Part shown: piece by piece, positions 1-5,307 of the stretch
How the letters are laid out: every line of letters starts with the position of its first letter
Numbering within the stretch: position 1 is the first letter of the stretch
Source of the DNA: an uncultured Bacteroidales bacterium
GTDB lineage: Bacteria; Bacteroidota; Bacteroidia; Bacteroidales; F082
Length of the DNA: 5,307 nucleotides
Assembly: GCA_946410535.1 (NCBI GenBank)
Contig: CAMKAR010000167.1
Coordinates: forward strand, 1-5,307
Direction: 5' to 3'
Program-made: the position numbers and the translations under genes
Notes under the pieces: model-generated
Database searches by the model: none
Told to the model about the DNA's origin: nothing
What the model saw: the letters and a program-made list of their open reading frames with translations, nothing else

Positions 1-672
1 GAAATCATGGAAACCGGCAAGCGCACCTCCATCGACCTTGGCATCCACAACCTCAACCCCGAACTCATCAAGATGGTGGGTCGCATGAAGTATCGCACCT
101 CTTACGGACAAAACCTGCTTCAGCACTCCATCGAGACCGCCAAGCTCTGCGCCACCATGGCCGCCGAACTGGGCCTTAACGTGAAAGCCGCCAAACGCGC
201 AGGCTTCCTCCACGATATCGGTAAAGTGGCCGAAAACGAGGAAGAGCTTCCGCACGCCATCCTTGGCATGAAGGTGGCAGAACGCCTCAAGGAGAAACCC
301 GACATCTGCAACGCCATCGGCGCCCACCACGACGAAATCGAGATGGACAACCTCATTTCGCCCATCGTGCAAGTGTGCGACGCCATCTCCGGTGCCCGTC
401 CGGGTGCCCGCCGCGAAGTGGTGGAGGCCTACATCCAACGCCTCAACAAGTTGGAAGAGATGGCCATGAGCTATCCGGGCGTGGTGAAGACATACGCCAT
501 CCAGGCAGGCCGCGAGCTGCGCGTCATCGTGGGTGCCGACAAGGTGAGCGACCAGGAAGCCGACCGCATCGCCTACGACCTCTCGAAGCAAATCCAGACC
601 GAGATGACCTATCCGGGCCAAATCAAGATCACGGTTATCCGCGAGACGAGAGCCGTTCAATACGCAAAATAA
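1..672 (+). CDS. rny: Ribonuclease Y, C-terminal part (5' end outside window)
   Basis: Endoribonuclease that starts mRNA decay, normally membrane-anchored by an N-terminal helix. Only about the last 223 codons are visible; the family is about 510-520 residues, so the anchor, coiled coil and most of the KH domain lie upstream. The frame is open from base 1, and the ATG at 7 lies inside the conserved stretch leading to ETGKR, so it is not the true start. Numbering from that Met, the metal-binding HD domain shows H40 (QHS), H69-D70 (LHDIGK, bases 211-216), H107-H108-D109 (GAHHDE) and D125 ([15 protein letters not shown]). The C-terminal domain carries [14 protein letters not shown] and [16 protein letters not shown], which are near-invariant in RNase Y. 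The protein ends in YAK before TAA at 670-672. The gene is followed by the inverted-repeat element at 681-814, which may form its transcript end. Identification is near certain; no frameshift or missing catalytic residue is visible. Confidence 0.97.
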   Translation, partial: EIMETGKRTSIDLGIHNLNPELIKMVGRMKYRTSYGQNLLQHSIETAKLCATMAAELGLNVKAAKRAGFLHDIGKVAENEEELPHAILGMKVAERLKEKPDICNAIGAHHDEIEMDNLISPIVQVCDAISGARPGARREVVEAYIQRLNKLEEMAMSYPGVVKTYAIQAGRELRVIVGADKVSDQEADRIAYDLSKQIQTEMTYPGQIKITVIRETRAVQYAK

Positions 673-680
673 CCATTAGG

Positions 681-814
681 TCACAAAACCTTCAAAACCG
701 ACAAAACCAAGGTGAGAAGTGGGTGGCACCCAACTGGGATGCCGCCGGAAAGCAGGCCAGTTGGCTGCTTTCCCACCACTAATTAAAGTTTTGCTTGTTT
801 TGAGGGTTTTGTGA
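681..814. repeat. 134-bp imperfect inverted-repeat element with internal hairpins
   Basis: The gene-free stretch between rny and the radical SAM gene is almost filled by this element. The left arm 681-707 pairs with the right arm 788-814: 23 of 27 positions are Watson-Crick. Two of the four exceptions (691/804 and 700/795) become G-U pairs in a plus-strand RNA. Each arm is three 9-bp-spaced copies of a hexamer: CAAAAC at 684, 693 and 702, and GTTTTG at 788, 797 and 806. The arms enclose a GC-richer core (about 718-780) with two hairpins. The element starts 9 bases after the rny stop and ends 13 bases before the radical SAM ATG. It could be a transcription terminator or mRNA-stability structure, a leader for the downstream gene, a small RNA, or a degenerate MITE-like insertion. 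No target-site duplication is evident directly outside the arms (left CATTAGG, right TTAAAAA). The structure is seen directly; its function is not known. Confidence 0.7.
718..780 (+). other. Putative structured RNA core with two hairpins and complementary loops
   Basis: Hairpin A spans 725-743: GGCA/TGCC, then CCC/GGG with a bulged A739, closing on the tetraloop AACT (732-735). Hairpin B spans 747-773: a perfect 9-bp stem GGAAAGCAG/CTGCTTTCC, then a bulged G756 and CC/GG closing on AGTT (759-762). A short helix AGTGG/CCACT (718-722 with 776-780) can enclose both, giving a three-way junction. The two loops are complementary. If the inner pairs open, CCAACTGG (730-737) is the exact reverse complement of CCAGTTGG (757-764), allowing either a loop-loop contact or an alternative long-range helix. 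No uridine tract directly follows hairpin B, so a classical intrinsic terminator is not a good fit. I do not recognise it as a known riboswitch or sRNA family. The plus strand is inferred from the flanking genes. Confidence 0.45.
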
Positions 815-827
815 TTAAAAAGTAATA

Positions 828-1586
828 ATGATGATAAGAGAAGAAACCGTATTTGGCCCCATCCATAGCCGCCGCTTGGGCAGCTCCTTAGGTATCAACT
901 TGCTTCCTACCGAGGGCAAACTTTGCAATTTCGACTGCATCTACTGCGAATGCGGTTGGAACAAGGACGGACGCAACGACACCAAGCTGCCAACGGCTGA
1001 AGATGTATACAAAGCATTGGAAATCAAGTTGCAACAATGCCAGTCAAACCATATCCCGATTGACTCCATCACTTTCAGTGGCGACGGTGAGCCGACCATC
1101 AACCCTGAGTTCCCACAAATCATTGACGACACCATCAAGTTGCGCAATTGGTATTATCCCAACTCGAAGATTACGGTACTTTCCAATGCCACAAGGGCGC
1201 ATTTACCCGAGGTCTTCAAGGCCTTGTGCAAGGTCGACAACCCGACGATGAAAATCGACGCGCCCACCAACGAACTCGTTGAGAAAATCAACCATCCTGC
1301 GCCTGGCTACGACGTGAATAGGGTGGTGGAGGCTTTGAAACTGTTCAACGGAGAGTTCATCTTGCAGACGATGTTCCTTCGTAGCAAGGACTTCGATTCA
1401 TCAATGCCTGAGGTGCTGAATGGTTGGATGGACATCGTGCGCACCTTGAAGCCTCGCGAAATCATGGTCTACACCATCGATCGTCCTACGCCCGAGGAAG
1501 GCTTGCGGAAATTCACCGTCGATGAGATGCATCGGTTGGTGCAGCCACTCATCAACGAGGGATTTTTGATTCAAATAAAGGGATAA
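828..1586 (+). CDS. Radical SAM protein, TYW1-like/COG0731-type, substrate unknown
   Basis: A 252-residue cytosolic protein with the radical SAM signature CX3CX2C at C33, C37 and C40 (CNFDCIYC, with an extra Cys at 42). These cysteines should hold the [4Fe-4S] cluster that cleaves S-adenosylmethionine to a 5'-deoxyadenosyl radical. GDGEPT at 85-90 is the SAM amino-group-binding 'GGE'-type motif. The N-terminus VFGPIHSRRLGSSLGINLLP is typical of the Fe-S oxidoreductase group related to the radical half of wybutosine synthase TYW1. There is no flavodoxin domain and no C-terminal extension (SPASM or similar), so the protein is a minimal barrel. Two tandem ATGs (828 and 831) could start it, preceded by an A-rich leader without a clear Shine-Dalgarno site. 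The inverted-repeat element ends 13 bases before the ATG. It converges with gldD. Family assignment is firm; the substrate cannot be read from sequence, and the neighbours give no pathway. Confidence 0.93.
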   Translation: MMIREETVFGPIHSRRLGSSLGINLLPTEGKLCNFDCIYCECGWNKDGRNDTKLPTAEDVYKALEIKLQQCQSNHIPIDSITFSGDGEPTINPEFPQIIDDTIKLRNWYYPNSKITVLSNATRAHLPEVFKALCKVDNPTMKIDAPTNELVEKINHPAPGYDVNRVVEALKLFNGEFILQTMFLRSKDFDSSMPEVLNGWMDIVRTLKPREIMVYTIDRPTPEEGLRKFTVDEMHRLVQPLINEGFLIQIKG

Positions 1587-1600
1587 ACTGGCCTTTATTT
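1573..1600. terminator. Candidate bidirectional terminator hairpin between convergent genes
   Basis: A perfect 9-bp inverted repeat, AAATAAAGG (1573-1581) and CCTTTATTT (1592-1600), with a 10-base loop. It spans the stop codon of the radical SAM gene (1584-1586, in the loop) and that of gldD (1595-1597, in the right arm). The gap between the two genes is only 8 bp, so a shared terminator has to lie inside the coding ends. The stem is A/T-rich with only two G-C pairs. In each direction the descending arm ends in three U residues rather than a long U-tract, so termination may be weak or may need help. The geometry is seen directly; the role is inferred. Confidence 0.5.
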
Positions 1601-2197
1601 CCACTCGAAGGTGCTGATCATGTGGTCGATGTCGTCACGGATGAAGTTGATGACGGGCTGCATCGAGTCGTTGTTGGGCTGGAAGTTGAAATACAAGGCA
1701 CCTCTGACGAAGTTTTTCGTGCTGTCGGTCAGGTAGAACTGCATCGGGGTGGCCACGCCTTTGCCGTCCATCTCGATGAAAAGGCCGTAAACATGGTGCT
1801 CTTCGTTGACAATCAGGCTGTCGCGCACGCCATTGGCCTTTTGCAGGTGCTTGGTGACCATGGTGTGCACGTCTTCCAAATAGTCGCCCAAGTTGCCGTC
1901 CACATTCTTGTGTGTCAAGTGGATGGAGCCTTTAAACTGCGGCATCTCGACATTGATCCAGTTCTTTTCGTTGGGCGAATAGCGGTCGTAAGTGATTTGG
2001 GCGTATTCGGGGCACTCGAAGCTGTATCTTTCAATCGTATCCACTTTGGTGTAGGTCTTTTCGGGCAAGTCGATGCGGAAATAGCCACGCGGCTTGGGCA
2101 GGTAGCTGTCGTTGTTGTTGCACGAGACAATAAGGCAAGCCCATGCCCCGGCGATTAGAAAAGCTATGAACTTGTTGATTCTCATTTTATTCTTCAT
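1595..2197 (-). CDS. gldD: Gliding motility-associated lipoprotein GldD
   Basis: An outer-envelope lipoprotein required for gliding and type IX secretion-linked functions in Flavobacterium, also present in many non-gliding Bacteroidales. Counted from the ATG at 2197 it has 200 residues, usual for the family. It has a basic N-terminus (KNKMRINK), a hydrophobic stretch at about 10-25 and a lipobox IVSC with the lipidated Cys at 26. The mature protein begins NNNDSYLPKPRGYFRIDLP, the characteristic GldD opening, followed by YSFECPEYAQI and a soluble beta-rich body. No acidic/lysine surface-export signal follows the Cys, so a periplasm-facing location is plausible. The start is ambiguous. ATG 2197 overlaps the gldE stop by 11 bp, ATG 2185 lies just after it, and a TTG at 2200 is also in frame; all keep the signal peptide. 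The arrangement implies translational coupling with gldE. It ends in a shared hairpin with the convergent gene. Confidence 0.9.
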   Translation of the reverse strand: MKNKMRINKFIAFLIAGAWACLIVSCNNNDSYLPKPRGYFRIDLPEKTYTKVDTIERYSFECPEYAQITYDRYSPNEKNWINVEMPQFKGSIHLTHKNVDGNLGDYLEDVHTMVTKHLQKANGVRDSLIVNEEHHVYGLFIEMDGKGVATPMQFYLTDSTKNFVRGALYFNFQPNNDSMQPVINFIRDDIDHMISTFEWK

Positions 2198-3527
2198 CAA
2201 ACATTACTTTCACTTCTTTGATGCGCTTTGTGTCGGCATCGGTAATTTCCATGTGGAACTTCTCGAAGTTGAACTTGAACCCGATTTCGGGGATGCGTCC
2301 TTCGATTTCGAGAATCAAGCCTGCCAAGGTGTCGGCCTCGCCTTGCATGGGTTCGAAGTAGTCCTCGTCGACACCGAAGACCTTGCAGAAGTCGACGATA
2401 CTTGTCTGTGCCTTAAAGAGATAGCTGCCATCGTCGAGTTTCTTGTAGTGCTCCTCCAGATTGGCCTCGTCGAACTCGTCGTTGATTTCGCCTACGATTT
2501 CCTCAATGACGTCTTCCATGGTGATGAGTCCCGACGTGCCGCCATATTCATCGACGACGATGGCGATATGGATCTTTTTCTCGCGGAAGTCCTGGAAAAG
2601 GTCGTTGATCTTGCGGTTTTCAGGGACGAAGAAGGCGGGACGGATGAGTTTCTGCCATTCGTACGACTCGGCGTCAAGGTAGGGCAGGAGGTCTTTCACG
2701 TAAAGGATGCCTTCCACCTTGTCCATCGTCTCGTCGTAGACGGGAATCCTCGAAAACCCGCTCTTGATGACGATGGCGAGCATCTCGGTGAAGTCCATGC
2801 TGCGGTCCACTCCGATGATGTCGACGCGGGGAATCATCACGCCGCTCACCTCCTTTTCGCTGAACGAGGCGATGCCCATCAGCATTTGTTTCTCATCCAA
2901 CGGCGTGGAGTCTTCGGTGGCGATTTCGACGGCGGTTGAGAGGTCTTCCATCGAGATTTCGCCTTTTTTCTTCTCCAAGTGCTTGTCCATGAACGCGGTG
3001 GAGTTGACCAAAGGCTTGCTCAACGGCCTAAACATTCCGATGAGGAAACGCAAGGGTCGGGCCATGAAGCGGGCCACTTTTACGGGACGCTTGCTGGCAT
3101 ATATCTTGGGCGTGATTTCGCCTGCGATGAGGATCATGGAGGTGACGATCACCACTTCGAGCAGGAAAGCTGCCACGGGATAGTTGGCCATATCGAACAT
3201 TTGGGCCATGATGTAGGTCGACAGCAAAGTGATGGTCACATTGACGAAGTTGTTGCCTATCAATATGGTAGCCAACAAGGTTTTGGGCTTTTCGCGCAGG
3301 TTGAGCACCAATTTGCTCTTGGCGTCGGTGCGCGATTCAAGGTCGTCGACGTCGGCGGGCTTGAGCGAGAAGAAAGCCGTCTCGCTGCTCGAAATCAAGG
3401 CCGAAGCGGCGAGGAGCAGGCACAATACGACCAATCCAATGATGGCGTTGACGGTAAATCCAGTGAAAAAGTTGTTTGAAACAACGGTCAAAAGTCCTAT
3501 GAGAGGGTCAGGGTCGGGTGTTTCCAA
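2187..3527 (-). CDS. gldE: Gliding motility-associated membrane protein GldE (DUF21/CBS/CorC-type)
   Basis: An inner-membrane protein of the CNNM/CorC (HlyC/CorC) superfamily, the GldE member that pairs with GldD; its molecular activity is not settled. The 446 residues show a DUF21 transmembrane domain with hydrophobic segments at about 26-46, 84-110, 117-138 and 151-166, and the family motifs SSSETAFFSL (46-55), GNNFVNV (91-97) and GEITPK (136-141). A tandem CBS pair follows: CBS1 at about 228-285 (VMIPRVDI, SRIPVYDE, VEGILYVKDLL) and CBS2 at about 295-350 (VVDEYGGTSGLITMEDVIEEIVGEI). A CorC_HlyC domain fills about 365-446. The chosen start is a TTG at 3527-3525: no in-frame ATG precedes it or occurs until within the membrane domain, and a Bacteroidota -7 box lies about 25 bases upstream. 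The gene overlaps or abuts gldD downstream and follows ssb after 67 bp. The overall call is firm; the exact start is moderate. Confidence 0.93.
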   Translation of the reverse strand: METPDPDPLIGLLTVVSNNFFTGFTVNAIIGLVVLCLLLAASALISSSETAFFSLKPADVDDLESRTDAKSKLVLNLREKPKTLLATILIGNNFVNVTITLLSTYIMAQMFDMANYPVAAFLLEVVIVTSMILIAGEITPKIYASKRPVKVARFMARPLRFLIGMFRPLSKPLVNSTAFMDKHLEKKKGEISMEDLSTAVEIATEDSTPLDEKQMLMGIASFSEKEVSGVMIPRVDIIGVDRSMDFTEMLAIVIKSGFSRIPVYDETMDKVEGILYVKDLLPYLDAESYEWQKLIRPAFFVPENRKINDLFQDFREKKIHIAIVVDEYGGTSGLITMEDVIEEIVGEINDEFDEANLEEHYKKLDDGSYLFKAQTSIVDFCKVFGVDEDYFEPMQGEADTLAGLILEIEGRIPEIGFKFNFEKFHMEITDADTKRIKEVKVMFDEE

Positions 3528-3552
3528 AGCTGTGTGTTTTATGATTTGCGCG

Positions 3553-3561
3553 GCAAAAGTA
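3553..3561 (-). promoter_or_regulatory. Candidate Bacteroidota -7 promoter box for gldE
   Basis: Read on the minus strand, the bases are TACTTTTGC, an exact match to the Bacteroidota primary-sigma -7 consensus TAnnTTTGC. It lies in the 67-bp gap between ssb and gldE, 25 bases before the TTG start of gldE, which would give a short leader of about 20 bases. No convincing TTTG -33 element lies at the usual spacing upstream. It suggests gldE-gldD can be transcribed independently of mutY-ssb, although no terminator is seen after ssb and readthrough is likely too. Confidence 0.5.
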
Positions 3562-3565
3562 TAAA

Positions 3566-3593
3566 ATTATTCCGACATACGCGCCATTATTCC
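3566..3593. repeat. Pair of 8-bp direct repeats (ATTATTCC) upstream of gldE
   Basis: ATTATTCC occurs at 3566-3573 and 3586-3593, with starts 20 bp apart (about two helical turns), directly upstream of the gldE -7 box and next to the ssb stop codon. The spacing would place both copies on one DNA face, as for a dimeric regulator. The repeats are short and A/T-rich, so chance is a fair alternative. Confidence 0.3.
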
Positions 3594-3594
3594 A

Positions 3595-4044
3595 TTAAAA
3601 CGGCAAGTCGTTGTCTTCTTCTGCCTGGTTTTGTGGCACATAGCCAGGTGTTGGATCGGGAGCGGGGGTGTAGGGCTGGCCATACGACGACTGCTGGGCG
3701 GGGCGTGCGGGCGCCATTTGCATCATCTTGTCGGCGTTCACTTCGGTGACGTAGCGCACGATGCCCTGCTGGTCGGTGTATTGGCGCGTGCGGAGCTTGC
3801 CTTCCACATACATGAGGTCGCCTTTGGCATAGTTGCGCCTGCCCTCTGCGATGTCGTTGGCCAAGTTGCCCCAAACCACGATGTTGTGCCAGTCGGTCTG
3901 CTCAACCCAGTTGTTGTCGCGGTCACGATAGCGTTCTGAGGTTGCCAAGGTGGCCGAAACCTTGCGATTTCCACTCTCGAAAGTGGTGATTTCGGGGTCT
4001 TTCCCGAGGCGGCCTATGAGTATCACTTTGTTTAAACTTGCCAT
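3595..4044 (-). CDS. ssb: Single-stranded DNA-binding protein SSB
   Basis: A 149-residue cytosolic protein that coats single-stranded DNA in replication, recombination and repair, usually as a homotetramer. The OB-fold covers about 1-108, opening MASLNKVILIGRLGKDPE. It carries the DNA-stacking aromatics W53 and W58 in TDWHNIVVWG (equivalent to W54 and F60 of E. coli SSB) and the YVEGKLRTRQY strand at 79-89. Residues 109-141 form a flexible Gln/Pro/Ala/Tyr linker. The protein ends in the acidic tip EEDNDLPF (142-149), the docking peptide for partner repair and replication proteins. It starts at ATG 4044 with an A-rich leader and no clear Shine-Dalgarno site, 22 bp after the mutY stop, so it is probably co-transcribed with mutY. 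It is complete and typical in length. Confidence 0.97.
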   Translation of the reverse strand: MASLNKVILIGRLGKDPEITTFESGNRKVSATLATSERYRDRDNNWVEQTDWHNIVVWGNLANDIAEGRRNYAKGDLMYVEGKLRTRQYTDQQGIVRYVTEVNADKMMQMAPARPAQQSSYGQPYTPAPDPTPGYVPQNQAEEDNDLPF

Positions 4045-4066
4045 GATTTTTAGGTGTTTTATATGA

Positions 4067-5116
4067 TTAAGTATTTAAGTATAAGTCGATTAAGCGAGGT
4101 ATCGGATAATTCTCCAATTCTCTTTCAGCCGCCAAAAATACTTCTTTTGTTTCAATCTGCAACAATTTTTGTTCAAGTTTTATTTCGATGAACTGCGCTA
4201 TGATGGTGCGATGGGTCAGTTTGTGGGTAAACATGGGCGAGGTCTTTGTGATGGTAAAATCCGTTCCGTCAACAAGTTGACGGAAGCCATCTGATTTGAT
4301 AACGGCCTCCACGGGCATGGGTGTTTCGCTCTCGATACAGGGAAAGTCGTAAAGGTTTTTCCAAATGTCGTTGTCGCTGCGTTTGTGGAGATAGATGCTT
4401 TCGCCGACGCGCATCACCAAATAGTTGAAATAGCGTGTTTTGACCTTTGTCTTTTGTAGTTTCACGGGACGTTGCCCGACGGTTTGCCGCTCGAAGGCGA
4501 GGCAATGGGCCTGCAAGGGGCAGTGGAGGCAGGCGGGGTTCTTGGGCGTGCATTGCAGGGCACCGAATTCCATCATGGCCTGGTTGTGGAGGCTCGGGCG
4601 ATTTCGGTCGAGCAGCTCGTCGGCAAGGCTGGCGAAGAGGGTTTGGCCTTCATTAATATTAATAGGTGTGTCGATGTCGTAGAGCCGGGCGATGACGCGG
4701 TAGACGTTGCCGTCGACCACGGCGTGTGGCAGGTTGAAGGCGATGGAGGCGATGGCGGCTGCGGTGTAGTCGCCGATGCCTTTCAGTTGTCGGAGCTTGT
4801 CGAAGTCGGCAGGAAACGTTCCGCCATATTGCTCCACCACCTGTCGGGCGCAATGGTGCAGGTTGCGGGCGCGCGAGTAGTAGCCCAGACCTTGCCACAT
4901 CTTCAGCACGTCCTCTTCCGTGGCTTGAGCCAAGGCCTCCACCGTGGGCCACCGTTCGATGAAGCGCAGATAGTAGTCCATGCCTTGGCTGACGCGCGTC
5001 TGTTGCAGTATCACCTCCGAGAGCCAAACTTGGTAGGGCGAGGGGTTGTGGCGCCAGGGAAGGTCGCGTCGGCATTGTTCGTACCAATTAATTAAGGTGT
5101 CGTTTATGATGTTCAT
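4067..5116 (-). CDS. mutY: Adenine DNA glycosylase MutY
   Basis: Removes adenine mispaired with 8-oxoguanine, preventing G:C to T:A transversions. The 349 residues show the HhH-GPD fold. Catalytic E34 lies in WLSEVILQQTRV (E37 of E. coli). GLGYYSRARNL is at 77-87 and the helix-hairpin-helix LKGIGDYTAAAI at 111-122. The catalytic Asp is D135 in AVVDGNVYRV (D138 of E. coli). The [4Fe-4S] ligands C189, C196, C199 and C205 have the canonical CX6CX2CX5C spacing. The C-terminal NUDIX-like domain (about 225-349) that recognises 8-oxoG includes the FTHKLTHR segment at 297-304, matching the FSH-type motif. It starts at ATG 5116, divergent from the HU-family gene. I see no good -7 box on this strand upstream. 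ssb follows after 22 bp, a plausible DNA-maintenance operon. It is complete, with all catalytic residues present. Confidence 0.97.
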   Translation of the reverse strand: MNIINDTLINWYEQCRRDLPWRHNPSPYQVWLSEVILQQTRVSQGMDYYLRFIERWPTVEALAQATEEDVLKMWQGLGYYSRARNLHHCARQVVEQYGGTFPADFDKLRQLKGIGDYTAAAIASIAFNLPHAVVDGNVYRVIARLYDIDTPININEGQTLFASLADELLDRNRPSLHNQAMMEFGALQCTPKNPACLHCPLQAHCLAFERQTVGQRPVKLQKTKVKTRYFNYLVMRVGESIYLHKRSDNDIWKNLYDFPCIESETPMPVEAVIKSDGFRQLVDGTDFTITKTSPMFTHKLTHRTIIAQFIEIKLEQKLLQIETKEVFLAAERELENYPIPRLIDLYLNT

Positions 5117-5201
5117 CGCTTGAAGTCGTCGAAATTCTTTATTTATAACTCGTTAGAAGAAAAAAAATGAGCAAAACACGCTTCCGTATTGAAAATGTTC
5201 G

Positions 5202-5210
5202 TACCTTTGC
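5202..5210 (+). promoter_or_regulatory. Candidate Bacteroidota -7 promoter box for the HU-family gene
   Basis: TACCTTTGC is an exact match to the Bacteroidota -7 consensus TAnnTTTGC. It is placed 48 bases before the ATG at 5259, which would give an A-rich leader of roughly 40 bases. The TTG at 5189-5191 is too close to be the -33 element, and no good TTTG lies at the expected distance. It sits in the 142-bp intergenic region divergent from mutY, which holds nothing else I can support. Confidence 0.55.
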
Positions 5211-5258
5211 CGCAAATTTACAACAAACTAAAACACTAACCATAAAATAAGGAAAAAA

Positions 5259-5307
5259 ATGACTAAAGCAGAAATCGTTGCTGAAATCGCAAGCAAGACT
5301 GGCATTG
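5259..5307 (+). CDS. HU/IHF-family DNA-binding protein, N-terminal start only (cut by window edge)
   Basis: Sixteen codons are visible: MTKAEIVAEIASKTGI. This is the usual N-terminal helix of HU-type histone-like proteins (compare MTKADIVxEIAxxTG in Bacteroidota HU), small dimeric proteins of about 90 residues that bend and compact DNA. The start is supported by an AAGGA Shine-Dalgarno-like site at 5249-5253, five bases before the ATG, and by the promoter box at 5202-5210. An SD match of this quality is uncommon in this phylum and fits a highly expressed gene. The DNA-binding beta arm lies outside the window, so the family rests on the N-terminal helix alone; HU versus an IHF-like paralogue cannot be decided. 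Confidence 0.8.
   Translation, partial: MTKAEIVAEIASKTGI

Noticed and set aside
7..9. ATG at base 7 as the start of a short HD-domain protein
   Set aside because: The frame is open to base 1, and the residues around it are internal to the conserved RNase Y sequence, so this is a truncated view of a longer gene.
375..782. A 135-codon plus-strand open frame overlapping the rny end and running through the inverted-repeat element
   Set aside because: It overlaps rny in another frame, its product is Arg/Pro/His-rich without any family feature, and its extension into the element is accidental.
681..814. The inverted-repeat element as a confirmed MITE or insertion sequence
   Set aside because: No target-site duplication is visible directly outside the arms, no transposase remnant is present, and copy number cannot be known from one window; it is kept only as an unexplained repeat.
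2112..2939. A 275-codon plus-strand open frame antisense to gldE
   Set aside because: It is the mirror of a real coding frame: a repetitive Val/Asp/Phe/His-rich product, no domain, and complete overlap with the well-supported gldE.
4652..4663. A perfect 12-bp palindrome ATTAATATTAAT inside mutY
   Set aside because: It encodes the INxN part of the conserved TPIN segment with A/T-rich Ile and Asn codons. Codon choice explains it, and there is no promoter or other site nearby.
4472..5095. A 207-codon plus-strand open frame antisense to mutY
   Set aside because: Same reason: it lies wholly inside mutY, whose catalytic and iron-sulfur residues are all intact, and the product resembles no protein family.
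5117..5201. A promoter for mutY on the minus strand in the divergent intergenic region
   Set aside because: The region is A/T-rich and has a TTTTG about 17 bases before a TAACG, but nothing matches TAnnTTTG well enough to call.

Overview
The window reads as a chromosomal core region of a Bacteroidota member, most likely order Bacteroidales. Three things point that way. GldD and GldE are present. Start regions are A-rich with few Shine-Dalgarno sites. Two promoters match the Bacteroidota -7 box TAnnTTTGC, one before gldE and one before an HU-type gene. Nothing suggests phage, plasmid or recent transfer, and every long open frame on the coding strands matches a family I recognise.

Layout. Bases 1-672 (+) are the C-terminal part of ribonuclease Y (rny), cut by the window edge. 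Bases 673-827 hold no gene but a striking imperfect inverted-repeat element (681-814) with two internal hairpins whose loops are complementary. Bases 828-1586 (+) encode a small radical SAM protein of unknown substrate. It converges, with an 8-bp gap, on a minus-strand block read right to left: mutY (5116-4067), ssb (4044-3595), gldE (3527-2187) and gldD (2197-1595). A 9-bp-stem hairpin covers both convergent stop codons. At 5117-5258 is the divergent intergenic region between mutY and the first 16 codons of a plus-strand HU-family DNA-binding protein, cut by the right edge.

How the genes relate. MutY (A:oxoG repair) and SSB (ssDNA protection) form a tight DNA-maintenance pair with a 22-bp gap. 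gldE has its own likely promoter after ssb and overlaps or abuts gldD, so the inner-membrane CBS/DUF21 protein GldE and the lipoprotein GldD are probably co-translated. Both are gliding/type IX secretion-associated proteins in Flavobacteriia, but are also found in non-gliding Bacteroidales.

The coding genes are ordinary. The least explained sequence is the structured element at 681-814 between rny and the radical SAM gene.
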